Origin: Candidatus Binatia bacterium
Lineage (GTDB): Bacteria > Desulfobacterota > Binatia > UBA9968 > JAJDTQ01
NCBI GenBank assembly: GCA_022823055.1
Contig: JAJDXX010000253.1
Span: 1 to 44,107, forward strand
Length of the DNA: 44,107 nt
Direction: 5' to 3'
Shown: positions 1 through 7,684 of the stretch, piece by piece
How the letters are laid out: the number at the start of each line of letters is the position of its first letter
Numbering within the stretch: the first letter of the stretch is position 1
Notes under the pieces: generated by a model
What the model saw: the letters and a program-made list of their open reading frames with translations, nothing else
Told to the model about the DNA's origin: nothing
Database searches by the model: none
Program-made: the position numbers and the translations under genes

Positions 1-117
1 AAGGACTCCTACGGCGGGCGCCACGTGCGGGTGCGGGGCCATCACAAGGTCTTCTGCCACCTGATGTTCGGCGTCCTCGCCCTCACCGTCGATCAGCTCA
101 TGCGCCTGACCCTCTGA
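1..117 (+). pseudogene. C-terminal end of a probable transposase (cut by window edge)
   Basis: An open frame runs from the first base to a TGA at 115-117 and encodes 38 residues with no start inside the window. The tail is basic and then hydrophobic (VRGHHKVFCHLMFGVLAL), which resembles the last helices of DDE transposases, where a short basic stretch is followed by a Leu/Ala-rich helix. No catalytic residues are in view and no terminal inverted repeat was identified downstream, so the assignment rests on general resemblance only. It fits the accessory character of the next 2 kb. From 118 to 334 nothing coding can be recognised. It may be an intact gene continuing to the left rather than a fragment. 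Confidence 0.4.
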
Positions 118-334
118 ACACAAACCTCCAGCCTCCCCCCACCCATCGAACGACTTCGCCTCCCCGTCCCTCCCCGGGACGGCGCGAGGAAGCATTGTCC
201 GCGCAACGCCCATCTGGCCTGTCCCGTTCTGTCCTACCCGTTCCATATGCCGCAAATCTCCAAATCCCCACCGACATACTACCGCCCACAGCCCGACAAG
301 GTCTCCCTCCCCAATCGCTCACTCGCGTCGCTGA

Positions 335-1060
335 GGTTTTGCAAGTGGCTCGGAAGCTCTGACTCGCACGCGGTGGCACACGCGACAGGACTGGTACCTC
401 GACTATATCGAGGCCATCGTTCAACGGGACATCCACGACACCGCCCGATTCGAGAAGATACCGCTGATGCCGAGGCTCCTGCGGGTTCTCGCCGAACACT
501 CCGGGCAACTCGTCAACTATTCCGGTTTCGGCGCGCCGCTGGGCATGAATCACCCCACCACGCGGAGGTACACCGGGGTCTTCGAGAGCCTGTTTCTCCT
601 GCACACCCTACAACCCTGGTTCAGCAATGTGCTCAAGCGGCTCACCAAGACACCCAAGCTGCACTTCCTCGATGCCGGTTTGCTCGCCGCCCTGAGGGAC
701 ATCACCCCCGAACGGGTCAGGGAAGACAAGACGCTGTTCGGGCCTGTCCTGGAGACTTTCGTTCTCGCCGAGTTGCTGAAGCTGTCGAGCTGGTCTAACG
801 ACCGGTACGAGTTCTCGCATTTCCGCGACAAGGAACGGAAAGAGGTCGACATCGTCATCGAGGACCGTCGCGGGCGCGTGGTCGGAATCGAGGTCAAGGC
901 CTCCGCCACTGTAACCACCCGTGACTTCGCGGGCCTCCGCCGCCTGTCGGAAGCCTGCGGCGACAGGTTCGTGCTCGGACTAGTTCTCCACGACCACGAA
1001 CACGTCGTACCATTCAGTGAACGTCTGTTCGCCGCACCAGTCTCGGCGCTGTGGTCGTGA
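335..1060 (+). pseudogene. DUF4143-domain ATPase remnant lacking the AAA domain
   Basis: The frame reads through conserved DUF4143 features: a WYLDYIEAIVQRDI segment at about 392-433, the TRRYTGVFESLFLLHTLQPW region at about 560-620, a LHFLDAGLLAAL block at about 661-696, and the nuclease-like VDIVIEDRRG...IEVKAS strand pair near 845-903. Intact family members are about 380-420 aa, with an N-terminal P-loop ATPase (AAA_14). Here the frame is closed by a TGA at 332-334, and neither Walker A nor Walker B is found upstream in any frame, so the N-terminal half has been lost. The longest ATG-initiated piece starts at 467 (197 aa), inside the domain, and is not a plausible native start. The decay fits the neighbouring transposase-like tail. 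Confidence 0.8.
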
Positions 1061-1123
1061 CCGGGTACCAGGGCGATCCACAGCCACCAAGGGACAATTG
1101 GCCCCTCAGGGGCCCCAGGAATC

Positions 1124-1153
1124 TTTCCATTAATGTGGAAATTTGAATATTAT
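1124..1153 (+). promoter_or_regulatory. AT-rich promoter-like leader with palindrome
   Basis: An island of AT-rich sequence in otherwise GC-rich DNA precedes the gene at 1190. It contains a perfect inverted repeat, TTTCCA (1124-1129), six bases, then TGGAAA (1136-1141), followed by TATTAT at 1148-1153 as a possible -10 box, with TTCCAT (1125-1130) 17 bases upstream as a weak -35. The palindrome overlapping the -35 could be an operator. A GC-rich hairpin at 1100-1114 (GGCCCC, TCA, GGGGCC) sits just upstream and may end transcription from the left. All of this is inferred from position and sequence. Confidence 0.3.
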
Positions 1154-1189
1154 AGAGGAACTTGGACCCGATGAAGCCTGGAGGTGTTC

Positions 1190-1909
1190 ATGATTCCTCA
1201 ACTTCCGGAAATACCTGCACCGGTGTGGTTGACTGAACTGTCACCAACCACGATGACGAACGGACGATTTCCACTCCGCGAACTTTTGCGTGATTCTCTC
1301 TACTACCCCTGTTCCGGGTTCGACGGAGATCCTGTCAAACATCTTGCGGGCAACATCCTTAGTTTCGTCTATGTTGACTGCGGTTCCACCCCAGAAGGTT
1401 TACGGGCCGAGCTGGAGAACCGAGGATTTAACGGTTACAAACCTCTGTCACGTCCCCGTTGTGTAGAACCGCAGGAGTTGACGCCTCGGGGGCCGCATTG
1501 GCAGAAGCCGAGTTTCTGTATCTGGTCTGTGTTCCAGCGCCAAGAAGGTTGCAACGCCGCTTATGGGCCGAACCGCTTCAGCCTGCTCTACATCGGCGGC
1601 GAAGCCGTAGAGACGTTTCGAGCCCTTTACATTTCAGACCGGATGGCGCCCAAAGCCGTCGCCGTGATCCAACCCGGTAGTCGAACACGTTTCGAGGACC
1701 GGCACGGAGAGTTCGCTGTTTCCGTACTCCAAAACCCTGTTGGACAGCCTGAGGTTTTACTCTACGGAGGCTGGCAGGAATGCGAACACTACCAAGAGCC
1801 CTGCTGGCCCGACTATGGTATAGAACTGCACCACTACCAACGAAATCCGGCTTGGGGCGGCTGCGTCCGTGTTTGGGCTCGGACACTCAACGACGGCAGA
1901 GCGGGTTAG
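1190..1909 (+). CDS. hypothetical Cys-rich protein
   Basis: A 239-aa soluble protein that I do not recognise. ATG 1190 is chosen because GGAGG at 1180-1184 lies five bases before it; a GTG at 1184 is in frame but overlaps that site. The protein has no signal peptide or membrane segment. It is rich in Trp, Tyr and Pro and carries about nine Cys scattered along its length (CSGF, VDCGS, RCVEP, FCIWS, EGCN, CEHY, PCWPDYG, GGCVRV), without a regular zinc-ribbon spacing. Base composition is visibly less GC-rich than the metabolic genes to the right, which with the debris around it suggests horizontal acquisition. It may be co-transcribed with the MazE-like gene 23 bases downstream. Confidence 0.6.
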   Translation: MIPQLPEIPAPVWLTELSPTTMTNGRFPLRELLRDSLYYPCSGFDGDPVKHLAGNILSFVYVDCGSTPEGLRAELENRGFNGYKPLSRPRCVEPQELTPRGPHWQKPSFCIWSVFQRQEGCNAAYGPNRFSLLYIGGEAVETFRALYISDRMAPKAVAVIQPGSRTRFEDRHGEFAVSVLQNPVGQPEVLLYGGWQECEHYQEPCWPDYGIELHHYQRNPAWGGCVRVWARTLNDGRAG

Positions 1910-1932
1910 GACTTGCAATCCAGAAGCAGACC

Positions 1933-2181
1933 ATGCTGACCAAAGTCAAGAAATGGGGCAACGGCCAAGGACTTCGGCTCATGAAATCTCTATTGAACGA
2001 AGCCGGCATTCACGTAGGCGACGAGGTAAACCTTTCCGTGCGTAGTGGGCGAATCGTCGTCGAACCCATATCTCGAGTCCGGGGCAGATACGACTTGGAG
2101 ACCCTGTTGTCTGAAATGCCCGCGGATTATCAGCCTGAGCAACTTGACTGGGGACCTCCAACCGGAAAAGAAGTCTGGTAG
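1933..2181 (+). CDS. MazE-type AbrB/SpoVT antitoxin, apparently orphan
   Basis: Encodes 82 aa. The N-terminal half is a swapped-hairpin AbrB/SpoVT-type DNA-binding domain: KVKKWGNGQGLRL, then a helix, then VGDEVNLSVRSGRIVVEPI, the signature of MazE/PemI antitoxins. The C-terminal half (RYDLETLLSEMPADYQPEQLDWG) is the acidic toxin-binding tail typical of the family. ATG 1933 begins exactly at the domain; longer upstream frames are not conserved-looking. A MazE antitoxin normally overlaps a downstream mazF or pemK gene, but here the next gene, 29 bases away, is on the opposite strand and encodes a Uma2 protein. No toxin is visible, so this is either a solitary regulator or a broken module. Confidence 0.85.
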   Translation: MLTKVKKWGNGQGLRLMKSLLNEAGIHVGDEVNLSVRSGRIVVEPISRVRGRYDLETLLSEMPADYQPEQLDWGPPTGKEVW

Positions 2182-2210
2182 ACGCCCCACCGCGTTTCCG
2201 CGGAACCCGT

Positions 2211-2828
2211 CTACTCCGGGGAGTCGAACACCGCCGCCACGTCAGCCGTAAACCCTTCGAGCAACGGCGAGGTAGCCGTTTCCCCACGGCGGAACACGCC
2301 GTGCTCGTCATATTCATCGCCCTTGAGGATGAGGACCGTGATGGTGTCGTCGCGCGGGTCCACGATCCAGTATTCGGGAATACCGCCCTCAGCATAGTCG
2401 GCGCGCTTCTCCACCAAGTCCCGTTCGGGGTCATCAGGACTCACGACCTCTGCGACCAAGTCTGCACCCAGCCAGTAGCGGTCCTGGTAGCGCTGGTCCG
2501 AACGATGGCGCAGGAGCAGAATATCCGGTTCTCGGAACTTGCCTTCGCGGATGCGCATGCGCAGTGCTGAGACCATCGCGACACCGCCGAGCGGCCGCAG
2601 GTAGTCGCGGAACAGTTCATAGAGGAACAGGAGGATGGCTTGGTGCGTGGACGTGGGCATGGGCAGTTCCTCGATGTAACCGTCGGTGAACTCGATCAAC
2701 CGGCGGCTGTAGTCCGTGAGCCACAGATAGCCCTCGTCATTCCAGGCACCCTGGCGCGGCAAGGTATCGTGCAACAGCGCGTTCAGCGCTTCCTGCGAGG
2801 TGGTTCCGGGTCCGGTCATCCGGGTCAT
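2211..2828 (-). CDS. Uma2-family (DUF820) restriction-endonuclease-like protein
   Basis: Encodes 205 aa, the usual Uma2 length. The fold signatures are present: LIEFTDGYIEELPMPTSTHQ near residue 45, the acidic REPDILLL motif, LVAEVVSPDDPERDLVEKRADYAEGGIPEYWIVDP (read here in parts), and a C-terminal VFRRGE...LLEGF strand pair. The Asp of PDI, the Glu of AEV and the Lys of EKRADY are the putative PD-(D/E)XK metal-site residues. ATG 2828 has GGAGG eight bases upstream; an ATG nine bases further in is an alternative. These proteins are abundant in cyanobacteria, Planctomycetes and sponge symbionts. Their cellular role is unknown, with a possible link to mobile elements. Confidence 0.92.
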   Translation of the reverse strand: MTRMTGPGTTSQEALNALLHDTLPRQGAWNDEGYLWLTDYSRRLIEFTDGYIEELPMPTSTHQAILLFLYELFRDYLRPLGGVAMVSALRMRIREGKFREPDILLLRHRSDQRYQDRYWLGADLVAEVVSPDDPERDLVEKRADYAEGGIPEYWIVDPRDDTITVLILKGDEYDEHGVFRRGETATSPLLEGFTADVAAVFDSPE

Positions 2829-2864
2829 GCGCTCGTCCTCCAGATCGTCCTTTCATGTCGAATT

Positions 2865-2955
2865 CTACTCCAGCAACCCCTCCCCTTTCCACCTCTCGAT
2901 GGCAGCGAAGTCGCACCGAGGCAACAGATGTCCCGCGCCCAAACTTGGCCGGGGC
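2865..2955 (-). pseudogene. remnant of a family III CoA-transferase C-terminus
   Basis: Read on the minus strand, this segment ends PSLGAGHLLP...DFAAIERWKGEGLLE-stop. The intact CoA-transferase encoded at 6470-7684 ends PPLGAH...YDEAAIAKWKEEGVLV, so the last 20 or so residues are clearly homologous, including the LGA motif and the A-I-x-x-W-K-x-E-G-x-L end. Further upstream the similarity stops and the frame is not long. This is the decayed tail of a second CaiB/BaiF-type gene, left between the Uma2 gene and the ornithine cyclodeaminase gene. It suggests that a larger catabolic cassette once stood here. Confidence 0.6.
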
Positions 2956-3002
2956 CCACTTCTCATCGGTTCCAGGCGAAAACGATGACGTCGCCCCGGT
3001 TT

Positions 3003-4073
3003 CTACGGGTGCACATCTTGCAGAAACAACTCGTCCGGGATCTCGAACCCGATGCCCTGCTCGCGTGCCCGCTGGTAGGCGACCCAGGCCGGGATGTACT
3101 GCAGCCCGAGCCCGCTGGAGGGGCCGGTGCCGACCCCGCCGAACAGCGTGATGTCGTCGTCGCTGGTGCGGCCTTGGTCGAGGCCTTCAACGATCTCGCC
3201 CAGGTACTTTAGCTTGTGGTTCCAGTGGGGCTTCCAGCGCTCCAGCCATAACTGATCGGCCGGCACCTCGCCCGTCTTCATGTGCCAGATGGTGGCCGGT
3301 TCGCGAGCTCGCGCGGTGATGGTGTCAGCGGTCTCGTGTGTGAAGTCATCGAGCTCTCCTACCTGGAGCGAGCCGACGTAGTGGCCGGGCTTCAGCACCG
3401 CACCGTCGAACACCGGCTCGTAGGAATTGGTGGCGCAGGCGATGATGTCGGCGCCCTTGACCGCCTCTTCAGTGCTGCCCATCGGGATGAGTTTGGCGCC
3501 GACCCTTGCCTCCATGGCCTTGCACAGCCCGAGCTTGTGTTCCTCCGTCGGGCAATAGACTCGGATTTCCCGGATGGGCCGCACCGCGCAATGGCCAATC
3601 ACCTGGGTGGACGCCAGCCACCCGGCGCCGAGCAGCGCCATGACTTCGCTGTCGGCCCGGCTCAGGTGCTTGGCGGCGATCCCGCTCGTGGCCCCGATCA
3701 TGGTACGGTTGAGCACCGCGTCCTGAAACATCGCCAGCGGCGCGTGGTCCTCGATGCTGAACATGATGACCAGGCCCGAGAACTTCCCTGCCGGATTGGG
3801 GATCTGGTAACGCCGAGGGAAACCCTTCACCACCTTGCGCGACAGGTGTTCCGAGGTCATCCTGATCAAATGCACTCCGAATCGCGGCACCGAGGCATCC
3901 ATGCTGGAGTAAAGATAGAACTCGCCATCGCCAAGACCGGTATAGTTGAGCGTGCGCGGACGGCTCGACAACCGGCCGGCACCGAGGTCGGCGAAGGTCG
4001 GCTCCAGCACCTCGATGGCGTCCTCGACGGTGACAAGCCGCTCCACTTCCTCGTTGGTCAGGAACAGCGCCAT
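3003..4073 (-). CDS. ornithine cyclodeaminase / mu-crystallin family dehydrogenase
   Basis: Encodes 356 aa from ATG 4073, preceded by AGGGAAATC; the frame extends 14 codons upstream but without a ribosome site. The family pattern is clear: MALFLTNEEVERLVTVEDAIEVLE at the N-terminus, the substrate region around residues 60-120 (VKGFPRRYQIPNPAG), and a central Rossmann domain beginning VMALLGAGWLASTQV with the GAGxxA NAD(P)-binding turn. The ADIIACATNS strand and the LKPGHYVGSLQV segment, where family members read GxHinaiG, follow. Members deaminate ornithine to proline, or reduce or oxidise imines (ketimine reductase, alanine dehydrogenase, lysine cyclodeaminase), so the substrate cannot be told. 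It is divergent from the PLP-dependent dehydratase gene at 4228. Confidence 0.9.
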   Translation of the reverse strand: MALFLTNEEVERLVTVEDAIEVLEPTFADLGAGRLSSRPRTLNYTGLGDGEFYLYSSMDASVPRFGVHLIRMTSEHLSRKVVKGFPRRYQIPNPAGKFSGLVIMFSIEDHAPLAMFQDAVLNRTMIGATSGIAAKHLSRADSEVMALLGAGWLASTQVIGHCAVRPIREIRVYCPTEEHKLGLCKAMEARVGAKLIPMGSTEEAVKGADIIACATNSYEPVFDGAVLKPGHYVGSLQVGELDDFTHETADTITARAREPATIWHMKTGEVPADQLWLERWKPHWNHKLKYLGEIVEGLDQGRTSDDDITLFGGVGTGPSSGLGLQYIPAWVAYQRAREQGIGFEIPDELFLQDVHP

Positions 4074-4172
4074 GATTTCCCTGCCTATCCAACCGTCCGA
4101 GGAAAGACAAGGCACAACGAAAACTTCGACGATGGTCCCATTCCGCGCATCAGATCATTGCAACCGGTGGCG

Positions 4173-4223
4173 AAAGGAGGAATTGTGGACACAACGCAAT
4201 TGGATGGCCATGAGTCACGGTAG
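4173..4223 (+). promoter_or_regulatory. strong ribosome site with a 12-codon leader cistron
   Basis: AAAGGAGG at 4173-4180 is the best ribosome-binding site in this intergenic region. Four bases later a GTG (4185) opens a reading frame of 12 codons (MDTTQLDGHESR) ending with TAG at 4221-4223. The ATG at 4228 of the dehydratase-like gene follows four bases after that stop, in another frame. The arrangement would permit termination-reinitiation coupling of the main gene to a leader peptide. Alternatively the ribosome site serves the in-frame TTG 4183 or ATG 4204, at poor spacing. Functional status is inferred. Confidence 0.35.
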
Positions 4224-4227
4224 ACCA

Positions 4228-5232
4228 ATGGAAGGTAACGGGGACAAGGGGACGGCGGTGTGGCGACCCACGTTGCAGGACGTCATCGGGGCGAGCCGCC
4301 GCACGGCCCCGCATGTGACCAGGACCCCGCTTCACCGTTACCTGTCCCTGGACCGCCTCCTGGACGCCGAGGTCTACGTCAAACACGAGAACCACCAGCG
4401 CCTGGGGGCCTTCAAGGTGCGGGGCGGCGTCAATCTGATTTCCCAGCTCTCGGACGACGAGAAGCGTCGCGGCGTGACCGCGGCGTCCACGGGCAACCAC
4501 GGACAGTCCATCGCCTACGCCGCCGGTATCTTCGGAGTCGAGGCCGCCATCGTCGCACCCGAAGGCGCCAACCCGGGCAAGGTCGAGTCGATACGGAACC
4601 TCGGCGCCCAGGTCATCTTCCACGGCGCGGTCTTCGACGATTGCCTCGCCCATGCCGAGCGGCTGGCGCGCGAGCGGGGGTACCGCTTCATCCACTCCGC
4701 CAACGAGCCCCACCTGATCGCCGGCGTCGGCACGGTCGCACTGGAGATCCTCGAAGACCTGCCGGATGTGCAGGTCATCGTGACCCCCATTGGCGGCGGC
4801 AGCGGTGCGTGCGGCGCCTGCATCGTCGCCAAGACGGTCAATCCTGACATCCAGGTGTTGGGCGTCCAGTCCGTGCAGGCCCAGGCCGCTTGGCTGTCGT
4901 GGAAGGAAGGCCGGATCGTCGAGTCGCCCATGCGGACCATTGCCGAGGGCCTTGCAACCGGTTCCGGTTACGAGATGACCAACGGCATCCTGAGGGACCT
5001 GCTGGACGACTTCATCCTCGTAACCGACTCGGAGCTGGAACAGGCGATCGTGCTGTGCCTCGAAAAGACCCACAATCTGACGGAGCAGGCGGGCGCCGCC
5101 GCTCTCGCCGGAGCGTTGAAGGTCCGGGAGCGGCTGCGCGGGAAGAGGATCGCCCTCGTGATGAGCGGCGGAAACATCTCGATCCCGCAGTTGCGGGCCG
5201 CCCTGGACAACGCCCCGGGGGAGTCGGGTTGA
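4228..5232 (+). CDS. threonine/serine dehydratase-like PLP enzyme
   Basis: Encodes 334 aa from ATG 4228; in-frame ATGs at 4204 and 4210 would add up to eight residues. It is a fold-type II PLP enzyme of the tryptophan-synthase-beta superfamily: TPLHRYLSLDRLL, the lysine motif LGAFKVRGG (Schiff-base Lys about residue 60), the substrate loop ASTGNHGQSIA, the phosphate-binding glycine loop IGGGSGACGA, and the C-terminal VMSGGNIS. These match threonine or serine dehydratases and hydroxyaspartate ammonia-lyases; there is no C-terminal ACT domain, so it resembles the catabolic, not the isoleucine-biosynthetic, form. It overlaps the following methyltransferase gene by four bases (TTGA) and lies divergent from an ornithine-cyclodeaminase homologue, suggesting an amino-acid catabolic pair. 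Confidence 0.92.
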   Translation: MEGNGDKGTAVWRPTLQDVIGASRRTAPHVTRTPLHRYLSLDRLLDAEVYVKHENHQRLGAFKVRGGVNLISQLSDDEKRRGVTAASTGNHGQSIAYAAGIFGVEAAIVAPEGANPGKVESIRNLGAQVIFHGAVFDDCLAHAERLARERGYRFIHSANEPHLIAGVGTVALEILEDLPDVQVIVTPIGGGSGACGACIVAKTVNPDIQVLGVQSVQAQAAWLSWKEGRIVESPMRTIAEGLATGSGYEMTNGILRDLLDDFILVTDSELEQAIVLCLEKTHNLTEQAGAAALAGALKVRERLRGKRIALVMSGGNISIPQLRAALDNAPGESG

Positions 5233-5996
5233 CGACAACACTGTTCTTCGAGCTGTTCAGCGGTTTGCCGCAGCAGGGACCCGGCGATGCCGCCAGCACG
5301 ATCCGGGCGCTCTCCCTGGTTCCCGGCGTCGGACCCGAGACCCGTATTCTCGACATCGGCTGCGGAACCGGCCGGCAGACGCGCGTCCTGTCGCAGAACT
5401 CCCCTGCCCGCATCGTCGCCATCGACAACCATCCGCCGTTCGTCGACGAGCTGAACCGCGAAGCCAGCCGCCTTGGCCTCGCCGGGCGCGTGGAGTCCCG
5501 TGTTGCCGACATGCGGAGCCTCGATTTCGCGGACGCCTCGTTCGACGTGATCTGGTGCGAGGGCGCCATCTACAACACGGGTGTCGAGGCCTCCCTGTGC
5601 GATTGGCGCCGCCTGCTCGTGCGTGGTGGGCATGTGGCGTTTACCGAGGTCTGCTGGACGAAACCCGACCCGCCGGCGGAATGCGTCTCGTTCTGGGAAC
5701 AGGAATACCCCGCGATACGCGATACGGCAGCCCTCCTGACCGCTATCGACGCGTGCGGGTACGAGACCGTGGGGCACTTCATGCTGCCACGGTCGGCATG
5801 GTGGGATGACTACTACCGACCACTTGAGCGGAACGTGACGGAGTTTCGGGCGCGCCATCCCGGCCGCCCGGAGGCGCGGGAACTGGCCGATCAGTGCCAG
5901 CGCGAGATCGACATCTGGAAGGCGTACTCGGACTGCTACGGCTACGCGTTCTTCGTGGCCCGCGCGATCAAAAACCTATCTTCAACTCATCCATGA
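5229..5996 (+). CDS. class I SAM-dependent methyltransferase
   Basis: Encodes 255 aa beginning at a TTG whose last two bases are part of the TGA stop of the preceding gene; GGGGAG at 5217-5222 gives a ribosome site at six bases, so translation is probably coupled. Motif I is RILDIGCGTGRQT, motif II has the acidic VAIDNHPPFVDEL, and motif III/IV reads FDVIWCEGAIYN. The rest (RGGHVAFTEVCW, a mid-length helical cap, a WKAYSDCYGYAFFVARA end) is typical of small-molecule methyltransferases similar to the ubiquinone/arsenite type. The substrate is unknown. Its last 29 bases overlap the convergent hypothetical gene ending at 5968. Confidence 0.9.
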   Translation: MTTTLFFELFSGLPQQGPGDAASTIRALSLVPGVGPETRILDIGCGTGRQTRVLSQNSPARIVAIDNHPPFVDELNREASRLGLAGRVESRVADMRSLDFADASFDVIWCEGAIYNTGVEASLCDWRRLLVRGGHVAFTEVCWTKPDPPAECVSFWEQEYPAIRDTAALLTAIDACGYETVGHFMLPRSAWWDDYYRPLERNVTEFRARHPGRPEARELADQCQREIDIWKAYSDCYGYAFFVARAIKNLSSTHP

Positions 5997-6330
5997 CTTC
6001 CTGGGAGAAGCCGATTTCCCGCATGATCTCCGGATAGCGCAGCCGGCCCGATGGGTCCTGTTCATCAGGGTCCATGGAGATGCCCTTCTCCTTCATGAGC
6101 GTTTCGGCCATCGCCCCATCCACGAGCGTTCCAGCCATGCCCTCCTCACGGTTCGACTGGATCATGACCAACACCGTGCTGGCCTCGCCGCTGTCAAGCT
6201 CCGGCGGCTCCTTGTCGAATACGGCCCTGATGGTCTTCTTCGCCTCCTCCGTGTCTTGTTCAGACCACGCTACCCACGGGTAGAGCACAACCTGCTCGTC
6301 CACCTTCTTGTTCTTGCGACGCCAAAACAC
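5968..6330 (-). CDS. hypothetical protein
   Basis: Encodes 120 aa from a GTG at 6330, with AAGGAG twelve bases upstream; the frame can extend to a TTG at 6390 (140 aa). It is a soluble, charged protein with a basic N-terminus (FWRRKNKK), a middle segment WSEQDTEEAKKTIRAVF and a Met/Asp-rich C-terminus. No catalytic or binding motif is recognised and there is no signal peptide. The last 29 bases overlap the methyltransferase gene tail to tail. Codon use is less GC-biased than in neighbouring genes. From 6331 to 6469 no gene is seen. Confidence 0.6.
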   Translation of the reverse strand: MFWRRKNKKVDEQVVLYPWVAWSEQDTEEAKKTIRAVFDKEPPELDSGEASTVLVMIQSNREEGMAGTLVDGAMAETLMKEKGISMDPDEQDPSGRLRYPEIMREIGFSQEVMDELKIGF

Positions 6331-6469
6331 GATACTCGCACACTCCTTTTCCTTTGATATACCACGACGCCACTCCGTGTTCCCTCTCAAGACCCGGAGA
6401 ATCCGGCAGCTTCGTTGGTATTGCCGCAGTCACTTCCCGGGACGGTGGGTCCGGTCCCCGACAAGGCCC

Positions 6470-7684
6470 CTACACCAGCACCCCCTCCTCTTTCCACTTC
6501 GCGATGGCGGCCTCGTCGTAGCCGAGCACGTCGCGCATGACCTGCTCGGTGTGCGCGCCGAGGGGCGGGGTGAGGGGTATGTCCTCTTCGGGCATATCCT
6601 TGAAGATGATGCCGCCGCGGGGCAGCTCGAAGGGACCGATGGGGGAGTCGTCGTACTTCTGGAAGTAGTCCCGGTGGCGGAGCTGGGGGTCCTTGCAGAG
6701 GTCGGTGCCGTTCTGCACCACCCCGGCCGGTACCCCGGCGGCCTGCAGGCGATGGGCGACGTCCTCGACGGTCTGGGTCGCAAGCCAGTCCGACATGATG
6801 GCGTCCAGCTCGTCGGCATGGCGGCTCCGCTCGACGCAGGTGGAGAAGCGGCTGTCGCCGGCTAACGCCTCGTTGCCCATGACGCCGCACAGGCGCCGCC
6901 ACTCGTCATCGCTGTTGACCGACACCACGCACCAGCGCTCGTCGCCCTCGCAGCGGTAGCAGCCGTGCGGGGCGGCCGTGAGGCTCCGGTTGCCCTGGGG
7001 TTCGGGGTCGACGCCGTTGATGCTGGACTCCAGGTAGCTGGTACCCAGGGTATAGGCGGTCACCTCGCCCTGGGACACGTCGATGGAGCAGCCCTTGCCG
7101 GTGAGCCGCTGGCGCAGCAGCGCGGCCATCATGATGGTGGGCGCGGAGATGAAGCCCAGGTGGTCGGGATAGACGCCTTGGCTGCCGATGGGGCGGTCCT
7201 GACCGGGATGGTTCCACAGGTAGGTCATGCCGCTGAAGGAATTGAGATTGAACCCCCAGGTGCCGTACCAGTTTTTGGGTCCGGTCTCGCCGAGCCCCGG
7301 CAGCTTGAGAATGATGATGGAGGGGTTGACCTTCCTCAACTCGTCGTCGCCGAGCCCGAGCCGGCCCAGCACCTGGGGCCGGAAGTTCACCAGCACCGCG
7401 TTGGACCTGGCCGCCAGCTCCTTGATGATCCGCTTGCCGTCGTCGTGCTTGATGTTGACGGTCATGGACCGGATGGCCAGGTTGCACTCGATGAAGCGCG
7501 GCGCGGCATTGATGTCGCCCTCCGCGCCGTAATGTCTGAAGGTGTCGAGCCCGCCCGGAAAGGACTCCACCTTGATGACCTCGGCCCCGTACTGCGCCAG
7601 CAGCCGGCCGGCATAGGGGCCGGCATACCCCGTGGTGAACGCGATGATGCGGACGCCTTCGAGAATCCGGTTGGGACTGGACAT
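6470..7684 (-). CDS. family III (CaiB/BaiF) CoA-transferase, catalytic subunit
   Basis: Encodes 404 aa, normal for the family. The N-terminus ILEGVRIIAFTTGYAGPYAGRLLAQYGAEVIKVE is the CoA-binding Rossmann-like half, followed by a large interlocked second half. The catalytic aspartate that carries the acyl anhydride is Asp174 in YPDHLGF, at the position of Asp169 in formyl-CoA transferase. The C-terminus LGAHTEQVMRDVLGY...WKEEGVLV is typical. ATG 7684 overlaps the stop of the preceding CoA-transferase gene as ATGA, so the two are translationally coupled and probably form a complex. Together with the acyl-CoA dehydrogenase upstream they would activate a carboxylic acid with CoA and desaturate it. 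The substrate is unknown. Confidence 0.95.
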   Translation of the reverse strand: MSSPNRILEGVRIIAFTTGYAGPYAGRLLAQYGAEVIKVESFPGGLDTFRHYGAEGDINAAPRFIECNLAIRSMTVNIKHDDGKRIIKELAARSNAVLVNFRPQVLGRLGLGDDELRKVNPSIIILKLPGLGETGPKNWYGTWGFNLNSFSGMTYLWNHPGQDRPIGSQGVYPDHLGFISAPTIMMAALLRQRLTGKGCSIDVSQGEVTAYTLGTSYLESSINGVDPEPQGNRSLTAAPHGCYRCEGDERWCVVSVNSDDEWRRLCGVMGNEALAGDSRFSTCVERSRHADELDAIMSDWLATQTVEDVAHRLQAAGVPAGVVQNGTDLCKDPQLRHRDYFQKYDDSPIGPFELPRGGIIFKDMPEEDIPLTPPLGAHTEQVMRDVLGYDEAAIAKWKEEGVLV

